From positions 124,001-188,000 of the forward strand of contig MEPO01000032.1 in the NCBI GenBank assembly GCA_001769805.1: a stretch of 64,000 nt of DNA. Direction: 5' to 3'. Shown piece after piece: positions 17,388-26,293 of the stretch. The notes under the pieces are model-generated. The model worked only from the letters and a program-made list of their open reading frames with translations. It had not been told where the DNA came from and ran no database searches. Both the position numbers and the translations under genes were made by a program. The stretch is from Bdellovibrionales bacterium GWA1_52_35. Its GTDB lineage: Bacteria > Bdellovibrionota > UBA1018. The number at the start of each line of letters is the position of its first letter. Position 1 is the first letter of the stretch.

Positions 17388-19130
17388 ATGCAAAGCGATT
17401 CGGGCTCCTCGTTCATCGGGCTTGGCAAAACCCTCTTCAACTCCTCGGTCGCGCGCATCGTGGCGCCGGAAACAGACGCTCTCAACCGTGAACCCGAAAT
17501 CGACCTCATCCTGACAGAACGACTCAATCGCAAAAAAGCCTCTGGCGCCTGGCCTGAGCAGGCACTTTTGCGCCTGCTAGGAAATGCGCCGGAAGGCGCT
17601 CTTGATATTGCCGAAAATCGCGATGTCCTGCATCCCGCCGAGTGGGAAAGATTTCTCAATCAGCAATTTCCTTTTGCAGAATATTTGAAGAAGCGCGGCC
17701 TGGAACTGTTCAGCAGTTCAACCAATCCTTCGGTCGCCTTTGTCCCTCACCACCTTTGCCATGCCTCGGCAGCGCAGCTTTTTTCACCCTTTGATCGTTC
17801 GATCATCCTTGTGATGGACGGGGCCGGAACCCGTGCTGCGGATTTCCCCTCCGGACATCCCGAGATCCGGGAATTCGGACCACCGGGCGGGGCCGAATCA
17901 CTAGCCCACGAAGAATATTCCGTTTACCTGCACGACCTTAAATCGCTTCGCTGTGTTTACAAGAGCTGGCAGTTCTTCAAGCCAAGCCGAAGGCATCCCA
18001 GCCATCACTTCAGCGAGGGGCTCGGAACGCTGTATGAAAAATCCGCCGAGTATATTTTCAAGGACAAGCGCGCTTCCGGAAAAGTCATGGGGCTGGCATC
18101 TTTTGGAATCTCAACTCCCATTCACAACCGGCAGGAATTTCTGGATGTGCTGGACTGGAAACGGGCTTTTCAGGGCGGCGGAAAAGAACGCTGGGAAAAC
18201 TCCGGAGAGTTCAGCCATTACGCCGACCTCGCGGCCAGCATTCAGAATCATTATGAGGAAAGTCTCCAGCAGATCGCGTCCCAGCTCCGCGACCGGTACC
18301 CGGAATACCGGCAGCTGATCTTCACCGGGGGCTCGGCCCTCAACTGCACGAACAATATGAAGATGCTCGAGGCCGGGTATTTTGATGAAATTTACACGCC
18401 GCCGTTCCCCGGTGATGAATGCATTGGACTCGGTGCTGCCGCTCACCGATATTTCAAATCAAGCGCAACTGGCTGGCATGCCATGGGCCATAACCAGCAA
18501 CGCTCGTCTTTTGGTTCGCCGGCCTCCGTGCCAACCGAAAAAGAAATTCTGACAACCTTTGCAGACTTCCAGCTGGAACGTCCGTCGAATCTGGCTGACC
18601 AGTGCGCCGAGATGCTTGCAAATGGTAAAATTCTCGCCTGGTGCCAGGGACGAAGTGAGTGCGGCCCGCGGGCCCTGGGCCATCGGAGCATTCTCGCCCG
18701 ACCTGACCGCCCTGGAATCAAGGATTACCTGAACCGCTCCATTAAGTTTCGCGAAGCCTTCCGGCCGTATGGCGGGAGTTGTCTGCACGAGAAAGCACCG
18801 GAATACTTCAAGGTGCCCAACGGATTCAACAATCCCTTCATGTCCTTTGCGCCCGAGACCCGGCCTGAATACCGCAAAGCCCTCGCTGAGATCACACATC
18901 AGGACCTGCGGTCCCGCGTGCAGACCGTCCGGCGTCCGGCCAATCCGCTTTTTTATGATCTGATTGATTCCTTCGGTCAGAAAACAGGTCTCTTCTGCCT
19001 GCTCAATACGAGCTTGAACGTCATGGGCGAACCCATTGTCGAAACCGCTCAAGACGCTCTGCGGTTGCTGACCAGCACTCCGGTAGATGGTCTGATCATC
19101 GGAAATTTCCTGGTGCATAACAATGGCTGA
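17388..19130 (+). CDS. Carbamoyltransferase (NodU/CmcH/TobZ family)
   Basis: A 580-aa O-carbamoyltransferase that moves the carbamoyl group of carbamoyl phosphate to a hydroxyl, usually of a sugar or antibiotic. The N-terminal Kae1-like domain shows HHLCHASAAQLFSPF and VMDGAGTRA, then MGLASFG and FTGGSALNC; the C-terminal domain has WCQGRSECGPRALGHRSILA and LLNTSLNVMGEPIV. All typical motifs are present, so it should be active. It begins three bases after the aminotransferase and overlaps the next glycosyltransferase by 8 bp (ATGGCTGA). Confidence 0.92.
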   Translation: MQSDSGSSFIGLGKTLFNSSVARIVAPETDALNREPEIDLILTERLNRKKASGAWPEQALLRLLGNAPEGALDIAENRDVLHPAEWERFLNQQFPFAEYLKKRGLELFSSSTNPSVAFVPHHLCHASAAQLFSPFDRSIILVMDGAGTRAADFPSGHPEIREFGPPGGAESLAHEEYSVYLHDLKSLRCVYKSWQFFKPSRRHPSHHFSEGLGTLYEKSAEYIFKDKRASGKVMGLASFGISTPIHNRQEFLDVLDWKRAFQGGGKERWENSGEFSHYADLAASIQNHYEESLQQIASQLRDRYPEYRQLIFTGGSALNCTNNMKMLEAGYFDEIYTPPFPGDECIGLGAAAHRYFKSSATGWHAMGHNQQRSSFGSPASVPTEKEILTTFADFQLERPSNLADQCAEMLANGKILAWCQGRSECGPRALGHRSILARPDRPGIKDYLNRSIKFREAFRPYGGSCLHEKAPEYFKVPNGFNNPFMSFAPETRPEYRKALAEITHQDLRSRVQTVRRPANPLFYDLIDSFGQKTGLFCLLNTSLNVMGEPIVETAQDALRLLTSTPVDGLIIGNFLVHNNG

Positions 19131-20550
19131 CAAAACTCCGGATTCGCTTCGGCATACCGTGGTCCTGACTTCTCGTGAGAATTTTGTCTGGCACAGCATG
19201 CAGGAGATCATCCCCGCACTCGAGCAGCTCTGGGTAGAAGCAGCGCGCCCTGAAAGGCACCGGGTCTCGGTTTTGAATGCAGACGAAGCGAGCTTTTCGA
19301 AAATCCTGCAGGCGTGCCTGAGCGCCGACCAGATCGTTTTCACCTGCTTTACCGTCAAGCTGGCCCGGATCGGTCAGCTGCTGCGCGAAAAATGCTCTCT
19401 GGATTGCCGCTACATTCTGTATCTCCATCAGCTGGCGACGATCGGCTGCTGGCCCCTTCATGAATGGGGTCTGGCGCAGGTTTTACGGAGCTCCGATCTT
19501 TTTCTGTCCAGTTGCCGCAAAGACGCCGACACCCTGAAACTCAGCTTCGCAAGCCCGGATGTCCGGGTACTCCCGTTCACGATCTTTGATTTTCCGGAGA
19601 CAAGAACTCGCGCGCGGGCCTCATTTGAGCCTGCCACGCCGGTTTCTCTGATTTATGCCGGGAGAATTTCGGCGCAGAAGAATCTGCACACGCTTCTTCA
19701 GGCGCTGAGTCTCCTGGCTCTTCGAAGGCCCGAACTCGAATTTAAATTGGATATTTACGGAAGCGAGGACAATCTGGGTAGCCCGAACATGGGGCTCGAA
19801 TCCCGCGGCTACGCGCTTTTTCTCACGGAGCTCAACCACCGGCTTGGGCTCGAGCACCAGGTCCGCTTCGGAGGAATGCTGCCACGCGAAGCACTTCACG
19901 AGCGACTCTGGAGCAAACCCTGTATTTTCATATCCCCCAGCCTCCACTCAGACGAGAATTTTGGAATGGCGGCTTTTCGCTCTCTGTGTCTCGGCAACCT
20001 TGCCGTTCTCAGTGACTGGGGTGGGCATGCTGATTTTGACCAGTGTTTTCCAGGACAGGTTTTCTACGCCCCGGTTCGAGAGTCCAGCGCAGGGCCATTT
20101 ATTCATCCCGAGGAACTCAGCGCTTTGATTTCCGAGGCTAGCAAAAAGGCTCGCACGGGTTCATTTCAACTGCCCGCAAACTACACCCCTTCTGCAATCA
20201 GCGAAGCACTTTTGAAAATCGCGCTCGAGCCGAAGGCCAAATCCGCCCCCTTGCAGGCGACTGATACCTCCCGGGCACTGCTGGCAAACCGGAAGCATTA
20301 CTTGAACGATTCCCCGAAAATGTCCAAAATCTTTGCCTCTTATGAGGACCCACTCGCGAAGCTCTTCTTCAGGGCCTATGGAATGATTCCAAAACCAGCT
20401 ACAACGGCCCCCTCCCCGCTCGCACTCGTTCCCTGGGCGCAACGAGAAAATGGTGAAATCACGATTGTCGATCCGCACCGCGGCAACTTCAGCTTCTCCA
20501 ATATTGACAAGGCGGCCGAATACGGGTTTGCTCACCACTCGTCATGCTGA
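19123..20550 (+). CDS. GT4-type glycosyltransferase
   Basis: A 475-aa GT-B glycosyltransferase of the GT4 type. The donor-binding half carries SLIYAGRISAQKNLHTLLQA and the E-x7-E-like segment around ENFGMAAFRSLCLGNLAVLS followed by DWGGHADF. The N-terminal acceptor half has no signal peptide, so it is cytoplasmic or membrane-peripheral. It shares the rare DWGG motif with the GT4 genes at 20544 and 23418 and these look like paralogues. A C-terminal extension of about 100 residues is unassigned. The start overlaps the carbamoyltransferase. Confidence 0.85.
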   Translation: MADKTPDSLRHTVVLTSRENFVWHSMQEIIPALEQLWVEAARPERHRVSVLNADEASFSKILQACLSADQIVFTCFTVKLARIGQLLREKCSLDCRYILYLHQLATIGCWPLHEWGLAQVLRSSDLFLSSCRKDADTLKLSFASPDVRVLPFTIFDFPETRTRARASFEPATPVSLIYAGRISAQKNLHTLLQALSLLALRRPELEFKLDIYGSEDNLGSPNMGLESRGYALFLTELNHRLGLEHQVRFGGMLPREALHERLWSKPCIFISPSLHSDENFGMAAFRSLCLGNLAVLSDWGGHADFDQCFPGQVFYAPVRESSAGPFIHPEELSALISEASKKARTGSFQLPANYTPSAISEALLKIALEPKAKSAPLQATDTSRALLANRKHYLNDSPKMSKIFASYEDPLAKLFFRAYGMIPKPATTAPSPLALVPWAQRENGEITIVDPHRGNFSFSNIDKAAEYGFAHHSSC

Positions 20551-22022
20551 AAATCCATCCCAACGATCTGGATAGCGATGTCTGTCAAACGAGCATCGAT
20601 GTCCTTCGCAATAAGGTTCAACTCTGGCTTGCCGCCCGCCACCCGGGCGAGCCCGTCTATTTCCCCGATGACCAGAGCGCCTTGCCGCTTCCGCAGAACG
20701 ATCAACCGCTGAATATTGTTTTTTTCGGCGGATTTCTGCGGCGTTTTCTGGAATCCGGGAACTGGCTGCATCCCGGTTTTCGCATCTGGGTTCTCAGCCG
20801 GGCGGTTCAAAACACCTTGGTCAAACTGCTGGGCTTCTCTCAAAACCAGATCGGGATCATTCCCCGCTATGAACTTTTCGGTCGACAACCTGAAACCGCC
20901 CCCTTCATCCTGCGTCGCCCCACTCAATGGGTCTTTGCCGGACGGCTGTCGGCAACGAAGAATTTGACCATGCTTCTCGCCACAGTCTCAGCACTGCAAA
21001 CCCGGCATCAGCTCCCGGTCGAACTCCATCTCTCAGGGGAATTTGACGAGGAGATCCACGAAGACCGGGGACGGCGCGAGCGGGGTGGCTATCACGAACA
21101 TCTGATCGCCTTCAGCACCCAACTTCCTTGGACCAAACCTCCCATTTTCCACGCCCCCGCAGCCCCCACTGAATGGATCCGGAAATTCCGGGAGAATCCC
21201 TGTTTTGTGAGTTTTTCCACCTCGATTACCGAAGATTTCGGAGTCGCACTGGCGCAGGCGCAAGAGGCCGGCTGGCCCTGCCTGGTCTCAGATTGGGGTG
21301 GGCACCGAGATGCGGAAGGAAATAATATTCTAAAACTTCCTGCACCCCTTATCGGCAATAGCCACGAACCTTCTGAGCTGATTCGCATCAAAGGCTCCGC
21401 GCTCGCAGCCTGGCTCGTGAGAGAACAGAACCTGACCGGAAGTTCAGAGCCTCAAACCCCGAACTATCCGTCCCCGCTAACGACTCCCCTCACTCAGGTT
21501 GATCTGCTCCGCAGAGCCTTCATTACGGCACAGGACGGAGCGCCCATCGAAATTCAACGCTCCGGACCCGCTGCTTTTGCGGATACGGAGCAAGGACGCG
21601 TGTTCTACAGCCGGCATCGGCTCGCGTTTTCCAGTTCACCCCCTGATTCCTATGTTTTGGTTTTCGTCAATGATCTGCACCCGACGGCCGACTCAGCGCA
21701 GGCGGACCTGATCGCCCTTTGCAGTCACGCCTGGGAGTATTATTCCACAGACCAGAACCAAGCCGTGATCTACCTTTCGCTCCGCGAAGCAAACACCCCC
21801 GAAGGAGAGCTTCTGCTTTTCAAAGCGAAGCAGCTCATTCTGCCCTGGTTTGGCGCAAATACCCAAAAGATCCTCCGCGCTTTTGCCTCGCAACTCTCCC
21901 TTTGGCCTCCGCTTCTGGCCTGCGTTCCCGAGGGCACAACTCTTCAAACTCAAGCGAGTCTTCTTGCTTACTCGCCAGCCCATTTGCAAATGGAGAATCC
22001 TTTTCATGCCCGGAAAATCTAA
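20544..22022 (+). CDS. GT4-like glycosyltransferase, divergent
   Basis: A 492-aa protein whose central part follows a GT4 glycosyltransferase: QWVFAGRLSATKNLTMLLA, then EDFGVALAQAQEAGWPCLVS and DWGGHRD. The first 130 residues are shorter and less typical than in canonical members and the last 150 residues (from about 330) match nothing I know. It is probably active but the donor and acceptor are not predictable. The start overlaps the upstream GT4 by 7 bp and its 3' end overlaps the S24/S26 gene by 17 bp. Confidence 0.75.
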   Translation: MLKIHPNDLDSDVCQTSIDVLRNKVQLWLAARHPGEPVYFPDDQSALPLPQNDQPLNIVFFGGFLRRFLESGNWLHPGFRIWVLSRAVQNTLVKLLGFSQNQIGIIPRYELFGRQPETAPFILRRPTQWVFAGRLSATKNLTMLLATVSALQTRHQLPVELHLSGEFDEEIHEDRGRRERGGYHEHLIAFSTQLPWTKPPIFHAPAAPTEWIRKFRENPCFVSFSTSITEDFGVALAQAQEAGWPCLVSDWGGHRDAEGNNILKLPAPLIGNSHEPSELIRIKGSALAAWLVREQNLTGSSEPQTPNYPSPLTTPLTQVDLLRRAFITAQDGAPIEIQRSGPAAFADTEQGRVFYSRHRLAFSSSPPDSYVLVFVNDLHPTADSAQADLIALCSHAWEYYSTDQNQAVIYLSLREANTPEGELLLFKAKQLILPWFGANTQKILRAFASQLSLWPPLLACVPEGTTLQTQASLLAYSPAHLQMENPFHARKI

Positions 22023-22362
22023 TCTCTCCGGCCTCAAGTGCCATATCGTGAGCGACTCCATGCATCCCGTACTCAAAGTCGGTGACTGGGTTACACTCGA
22101 GCCGGTCGGGTCGCAGGAGTCATTAAAACGTTTTGACCTGATCGTTTTCAAAAGAGCTGACCGCGTGGTTTGCCATTATTTATGGAGGATTAACCAGCAG
22201 CTGCTTCCGGGCACCCTCGTCACACGATCCTTGAGATCCCCGCACCACGATGAATTTCCCGTTTCTTTTGCGGATATTTTGGGGCGAGTCACGCAGAAAA
22301 GGATTCCGGCCTGGACGCGAGCGGTTCTGATCCTCAGAACCCTGCTCAGGGGCACGACCTGA
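22006..22362 (+). CDS. Small S24/S26-family serine peptidase-like protein
   Basis: A 118-aa protein with the signal-peptidase-type nucleophile motif SDSMHPVLKVGDWV (S18) followed by RFDLIVFKRADRVVCHYLWR, where H57 sits at the place of the general base; a His here is also found in Sec11/SipW-type enzymes. A stretch VTRSLRSPHHDEFPV then ILGRV matches small S24/S26 proteins that I recall near PqqD and HprK-like genes. There is no clear membrane helix. It may process a peptide made in this locus, or be a degenerate regulator. ATG 22006 lies inside the upstream GT gene; the track start at 21850 is not supported. Confidence 0.68.
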   Translation: MPGKSNLSGLKCHIVSDSMHPVLKVGDWVTLEPVGSQESLKRFDLIVFKRADRVVCHYLWRINQQLLPGTLVTRSLRSPHHDEFPVSFADILGRVTQKRIPAWTRAVLILRTLLRGTT

Positions 22363-23434
22363 AAAGTTCCTGAGCCAAGTCATAGGCCAGGCTTTCAAAA
22401 GCGGGTGAACAGAATTTCTTTCCGCTTCTGAACGCGCCTTTGACGGGGTACGATAGTTCTTCCCGGGCGAGGACCGGATTATTCCGAAACGACGCGAGCG
22501 CCTCAGAAGTCCGAAGTCGTTTAAAGCTCTCCTCCTTCTGGTGGAACCCGATCTCAAATTCGTGCAGGAGAGAAACAGGAAGAACCACAGGGAGTGCCTC
22601 CGGGCGATCCCCAGCACTGCCGGTCACCGAGGAATAATTGAGAGCCCCTCTCCGCATCAATTCATGAACGATGAAACTGTCTGAGTAATAAAAATCCACT
22701 TCATTCACATCCAGGAAAATCGTTCTCTGCAGCCCCCTTTGTAGCAATTCCGGCAGCGTGACTGGAGTCACGGGACTCCCCAGCTCCGCCTGCAGTTTCG
22801 CGATCATCTCAAAAGCATAGGGGTAAGACTCGACAAAACATTCTTTCCGGACCTGGAATTCTCCCGAAAAATAGACCAGACATTTGAACGAGATTTTGCC
22901 TGGCTGCTGTCCGGACCACTTCCTGATATTCGCGAGTTGCGCCGCCAGCCACTTCGGGCTGGCTTGACGTTCATCGATCAAGGTCAGAATGAAAACAAAA
23001 TCCTCGATCCGCTCCGCATCCAGCAACTGGTCTCTTGTAGTCCGGGTGGTCCGGGGCAAATACCACGCACTCTGGCCAATCCATGCTTCCGGGACCAGGT
23101 TGCGAAGCTTCCCAGGAATCAGGAGCAGCTGTTCGGCAACGGAAGGTTCAGGATGATGATAAAAATAATGCAGAAGTGACAAGGCCCCGTCCCGAACGAT
23201 CAAGGGTGAAAAATGTGCAAGAACAGCGTTATTTCTAGCTAAAAGAACAAAGAGCGGCCGCATGGCATGAAAGTACTCGATGGAATGAGGCACGATGAAT
23301 TCAAGGAAGCGTTCTGCCGTACGGCCCTTTCGACTCCAGCTACGCTCCTCCCAGAAGCCACTCGTGGCGGCAATTCCTTCAGCACTGGCGCGAACAATCC
23401 GTTCACGAATGGAGGATTCAGAGATATTTTTCAT
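22346..23434 (-). CDS. Unrecognised 362-aa protein
   Basis: I do not recognise this family. The protein is soluble-looking, has no signal peptide or clear membrane helix and is rich in aromatic and charged residues. Notable stretches are YFYHHPEPSVAEQLLLIPGK, FVFILTLIDERQAS and TIFLDVNEVDFYYSDSF. The start is ATG 23434, which overlaps the upstream GT4 by 17 bp; the two are co-transcribed on the reverse strand. The 3' end overlaps the convergent S24/S26 gene by 17 bp. Placement beside a GT4 suggests a role in the same glycan or peptide pathway, but nothing more can be said. Confidence 0.6.
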   Translation of the reverse strand: MKNISESSIRERIVRASAEGIAATSGFWEERSWSRKGRTAERFLEFIVPHSIEYFHAMRPLFVLLARNNAVLAHFSPLIVRDGALSLLHYFYHHPEPSVAEQLLLIPGKLRNLVPEAWIGQSAWYLPRTTRTTRDQLLDAERIEDFVFILTLIDERQASPKWLAAQLANIRKWSGQQPGKISFKCLVYFSGEFQVRKECFVESYPYAFEMIAKLQAELGSPVTPVTLPELLQRGLQRTIFLDVNEVDFYYSDSFIVHELMRRGALNYSSVTGSAGDRPEALPVVLPVSLLHEFEIGFHQKEESFKRLRTSEALASFRNNPVLAREELSYPVKGAFRSGKKFCSPAFESLAYDLAQELFRSCP

Positions 23435-24716
23435 AAACCTTCCGGTACAGGGCGGAATAGCCGGTGCCACTCCGGAACGGGGAATCGGGATACGCTTCAA
23501 ATGCCTGAGCAACCTGTCGAAAAAGAGGACTGAATCCCGAAAAGCGCTGCTTCGTATCGCGCCGCCCCTGCTGCTCGCTCTTCAGAACCCCGGCTACCGA
23601 CGAGATCGACAGATACTCCGCCGCTCGCTTGGCCAGAGTCTCACGGGAAAAACCTTTTTCAGCTTGAGCAGCCATTCCGATCATGGCCTGAACACAGCCC
23701 TCAAAAGCTGGGCTCACGCGTTTTTCTTCAATTCGCACCGGTACCCGGGCGACCAGGCCCGCATCGGTACCCACACCGGAAAACGAAGAGTAGCCGCCCC
23801 AGTCACTCAGAATCAACGGAAGCCCGCAACAGGCCGCCTCAGCCGGCGCCATTCCAAAATCTTCATCGTTATGAGTGCTCAAGCTGATGAAAAAATCAGC
23901 GGCGCCGTAGATCTGAACCAGCATCTCCGTCTGGAGATCTCCAAAATAGCGAACCTGCCGGCTCGCTTCAGGAGGAATGGTCTTGCGGATGGCTTCAAGT
24001 AAATCACTCGAGAAAGTCCCGCTCAGGCAGCGCTTCCCCAGATAGGGAACCCCCAGGTCATCCATCGGCCCCGCCAACCAGAGCTGCGCCCTCGGATCAA
24101 TCTGCCGGAGGTAAGCTCCAAAACTCCTGATCAGGAGAATGAGGTTCTTCTGGAGACTGAGGCGCCCGGTATAGAGAAAGACCAAGTCGCCTGCTGGGAC
24201 GCCTGCTTGCTTCCTGAATCCCGCTCGTGCCTGACTGGAGGACGGCCGGAACTCCTGGGTGGAAACTGGAAAAGGAGCGATCCTGATCTGCGCAGCCCCC
24301 CCTTGCACAAATGACCCGATCAGTTGCCGCTGTTTCTCGGAGGCACAAAAGAATGTAACATCAAGCGCCTTTAAAACCTGCTCACAGCCGACCCACTGTA
24401 CTGCGTGCAAGGTGAAATCACCAAAAACATGGACGAAAATCCGGGGCGGTTTTGGAATGTTTTGAGAGAGGGCCTGCAGCAAGGTCCCGGGAAAGGGCGA
24501 ATGATCAATGAAGACCAGAAGGTCCGGAGCAAACTCTGAAACCGTCCGAGCCGTCTGGATCGCAACGTAGGGATTGACCTGTGCTTCACAGAAAATATCG
24601 CGAAACTCCGCCTTCGGGAACGCAAGCCGGTAGGCCTGCGCCAGGTTACGAGTGATGGAGCGACAGCTGGTCCAGTCCGAGAGATGAGATCTGTAAATCA
24701 AAGCGATTTTTTCCAT
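23418..24716 (-). CDS. GT4-type glycosyltransferase
   Basis: A 432-aa GT-B enzyme. The donor half shows VFLYTGRLSLQKNLILLIRS and DEDFGMAPAEAACCGLPLIL followed by SDWGGY. It shares the SDWGG motif and surrounding pattern with the plus-strand GT4s at 19123 and 20544, so the three likely arose by duplication. There is no signal peptide or membrane helix. The start ATG at 24716 follows AAAGGCGAG. It is divergent from the PqqD-S74 gene and overlaps the unknown 362-aa gene downstream. Confidence 0.87.
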   Translation of the reverse strand: MEKIALIYRSHLSDWTSCRSITRNLAQAYRLAFPKAEFRDIFCEAQVNPYVAIQTARTVSEFAPDLLVFIDHSPFPGTLLQALSQNIPKPPRIFVHVFGDFTLHAVQWVGCEQVLKALDVTFFCASEKQRQLIGSFVQGGAAQIRIAPFPVSTQEFRPSSSQARAGFRKQAGVPAGDLVFLYTGRLSLQKNLILLIRSFGAYLRQIDPRAQLWLAGPMDDLGVPYLGKRCLSGTFSSDLLEAIRKTIPPEASRQVRYFGDLQTEMLVQIYGAADFFISLSTHNDEDFGMAPAEAACCGLPLILSDWGGYSSFSGVGTDAGLVARVPVRIEEKRVSPAFEGCVQAMIGMAAQAEKGFSRETLAKRAAEYLSISSVAGVLKSEQQGRRDTKQRFSGFSPLFRQVAQAFEAYPDSPFRSGTGYSALYRKVYEKYL

Positions 24717-24800
24717 ACGACTCGCCTTTTACTCTAGTTGCCATTTCTCGGTCCTTCTAGTAATTTGTTCGTAGTTTTTACACTTACGCACGGGGTCCCC
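24717..24800. promoter_or_regulatory. Divergent intergenic region between GT4 and the PqqD-S74 gene
   Basis: An 84-bp gap between divergent genes, AT-rich in the middle and therefore the likely site of two opposing promoters. No strong -35/-10 pair stands out on either strand. The short palindrome GGGGTCCCC sits immediately before the plus-strand start codon. Confidence 0.3.
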
Positions 24801-25538
24801 ATGAATAAAGAGAATCAAGAGACCGGAAAAGTTATTACACAGGGTGTCGTATCGCGAAGAAATCAGGACGGGACAGTCATTCTCATGAAACTGGATGAGT
24901 CCAATCTCTTTTTCAAGATAGACGGAATTGCCGCGGCAACCTGGGGAGAATACGAGAATCCGGTCACGCTCAACGCCCTGATCGAGAAATACTCAGCTGT
25001 TTATACTGAAAACCAGGACCAACTCACCCGGGACCTGACCGCGTTTCACCAGGAGCTCAGCCGGAGGGGCCTCATTGTTTCGACAACCGGCGCTCAAACG
25101 CTCCAAAAGACGACCGGGACTCCAAGCCCCCTCAAGAAAGTCACTCCCTACTGCTTCGGCAGCATCAAGGAATTCAATCTGGAGCAGATTGAAACCGAAG
25201 TTCTGAGCGAAAGCCTGTATTTGGATGTTTTTGCCGGGTCCGACCTTCGTCTGAAAAAAGACATCACTCCGATCGCAAATGCACTTGATCAAGTGCTTCA
25301 GTTGGATGGAGTTCATTTTGAGTGGAAAAACGCGGATGCTCCCCAAGGCCTGCAGGCCGGCCTCATTGCCCAGCAAGTGGCCGCCGCGATGCCCGAATTG
25401 GTTCGCAAGGACTCTGAGTCTGGCATGCTCGCCGTCAATTATCCGAAGATGACTTCCTATCTGGTTGAAGCCATCAAGACGCTGAACACTCAAGTGCGTA
25501 CGCTGGAAGACCGGATCAAAGAACTGGAATGCAACTGA
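24801..25538 (+). CDS. PqqD-like (RRE) domain fused to S74 intramolecular chaperone domain
   Basis: A 245-aa protein of an architecture I do not recall seeing. Residues 10-95 look like a PqqD-type peptide-recognition fold (GTVILMKLDESNLFFKIDGI, then TWGEYENPVTLNALIEKYS and the C-terminal helix ending SRRGLIVS). Residues 147-241 are a compact S74 (endosialidase) chaperone domain: the self-cleavage motif SDLRLKKDI with S147 and K152/K153, then GLIAQQVAAAMPELV, NYPKMTSYLVEAIKTLN and a terminal coiled coil. The linker 96-146 includes PYCFGSIKEFNLEQ, faintly like RiPP leader sequence. ATG 24801 is chosen; the track start at 24738 adds non-family residues. It overlaps the ABC permease by 10 bp. Confidence 0.75.
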   Translation: MNKENQETGKVITQGVVSRRNQDGTVILMKLDESNLFFKIDGIAAATWGEYENPVTLNALIEKYSAVYTENQDQLTRDLTAFHQELSRRGLIVSTTGAQTLQKTTGTPSPLKKVTPYCFGSIKEFNLEQIETEVLSESLYLDVFAGSDLRLKKDITPIANALDQVLQLDGVHFEWKNADAPQGLQAGLIAQQVAAAMPELVRKDSESGMLAVNYPKMTSYLVEAIKTLNTQVRTLEDRIKELECN

Positions 25539-26293
25539 TCCGATCCTGGATCCAGATCCGTTCTCTCACCGCGGCCCAGATCCGGGCTCGTTACCGCAGA
25601 ACGATTGCCGGGTTTTTCTGGGTCGTCCTGAGTCCTCTTATCATGTATGCGGCCCAGGCGACTGTCTTCAAACACATCCTGAAGATCGGAATTCCTCATT
25701 ACGGAATTTTTCTTCTCAGCGGCCTTCTGCCCTGGCTTTTTGTCGTGAATACGCTCGAAATGGGAATCCCCGTTCTCCGTAGCTCCCGGGATCTCCTGGG
25801 CTCGTTCCGAATCCCGCCTCATTGGCTGGTTTTGAGTGTCGCGCTCGACAATGCTATCAACTTCGCTGCGGCCACGCTGATCGTACTGATCCCGATGATT
25901 GCTTTGCTTCGCCCGCCCATGGGAGGTCTCTGGACACTTCCCTTCAGCTTTCTTATCCTGGTGATCGGGACTGCGGCGCTAACCTCCTGGCTCGCGGTTC
26001 TGAACGTCTTCTTCCGGGACACCCGCTTTGTGGTTCATTTCCTGATCAGTGTGCTCTTTTTTTTGACGCCGGTTTTCTACCCTGCGGAGCTGATTCCGGA
26101 ACCCTGGAGGCAGGGAATTCTACTGAATCCGGTTTACATCCTTTTGGAGCCGCTGCGCCTGGGCATCTATGGTTACAGTTTCCCGAAGTTCCTGGCCTCA
26201 TTCGGGCGCTCACTCGTGGTCTGCGGTCTTTTCGTGTCCATTGCGGTATTTTCCTGGAGGAGGCAGAAGAATGAATTCTATCACTTCCTCTAA
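25529..26293 (+). CDS. ABC-2 type exporter permease (Wzm/KpsM-like)
   Basis: A 254-aa membrane protein with about six hydrophobic segments, starting with the cytoplasmic amphipathic region IRSLTAAQIRARYRRTIAGF typical of polysaccharide or teichoic-acid ABC-2 permeases, and containing FFLTPVFYPAELIPEPWR near the C-terminus, another family hallmark. It should form a dimeric channel with the ATPase encoded next and export an undecaprenyl-linked glycan or other large substrate across the inner membrane. It overlaps its neighbours by 10 and 23 bp. Confidence 0.88.
   Translation: MQLIRSWIQIRSLTAAQIRARYRRTIAGFFWVVLSPLIMYAAQATVFKHILKIGIPHYGIFLLSGLLPWLFVVNTLEMGIPVLRSSRDLLGSFRIPPHWLVLSVALDNAINFAAATLIVLIPMIALLRPPMGGLWTLPFSFLILVIGTAALTSWLAVLNVFFRDTRFVVHFLISVLFFLTPVFYPAELIPEPWRQGILLNPVYILLEPLRLGIYGYSFPKFLASFGRSLVVCGLFVSIAVFSWRRQKNEFYHFL

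Noticed and set aside
18459-19358. 299-aa reverse ORF
   Set aside because: It is antisense to the carbamoyltransferase and the GT4 start, both well supported.
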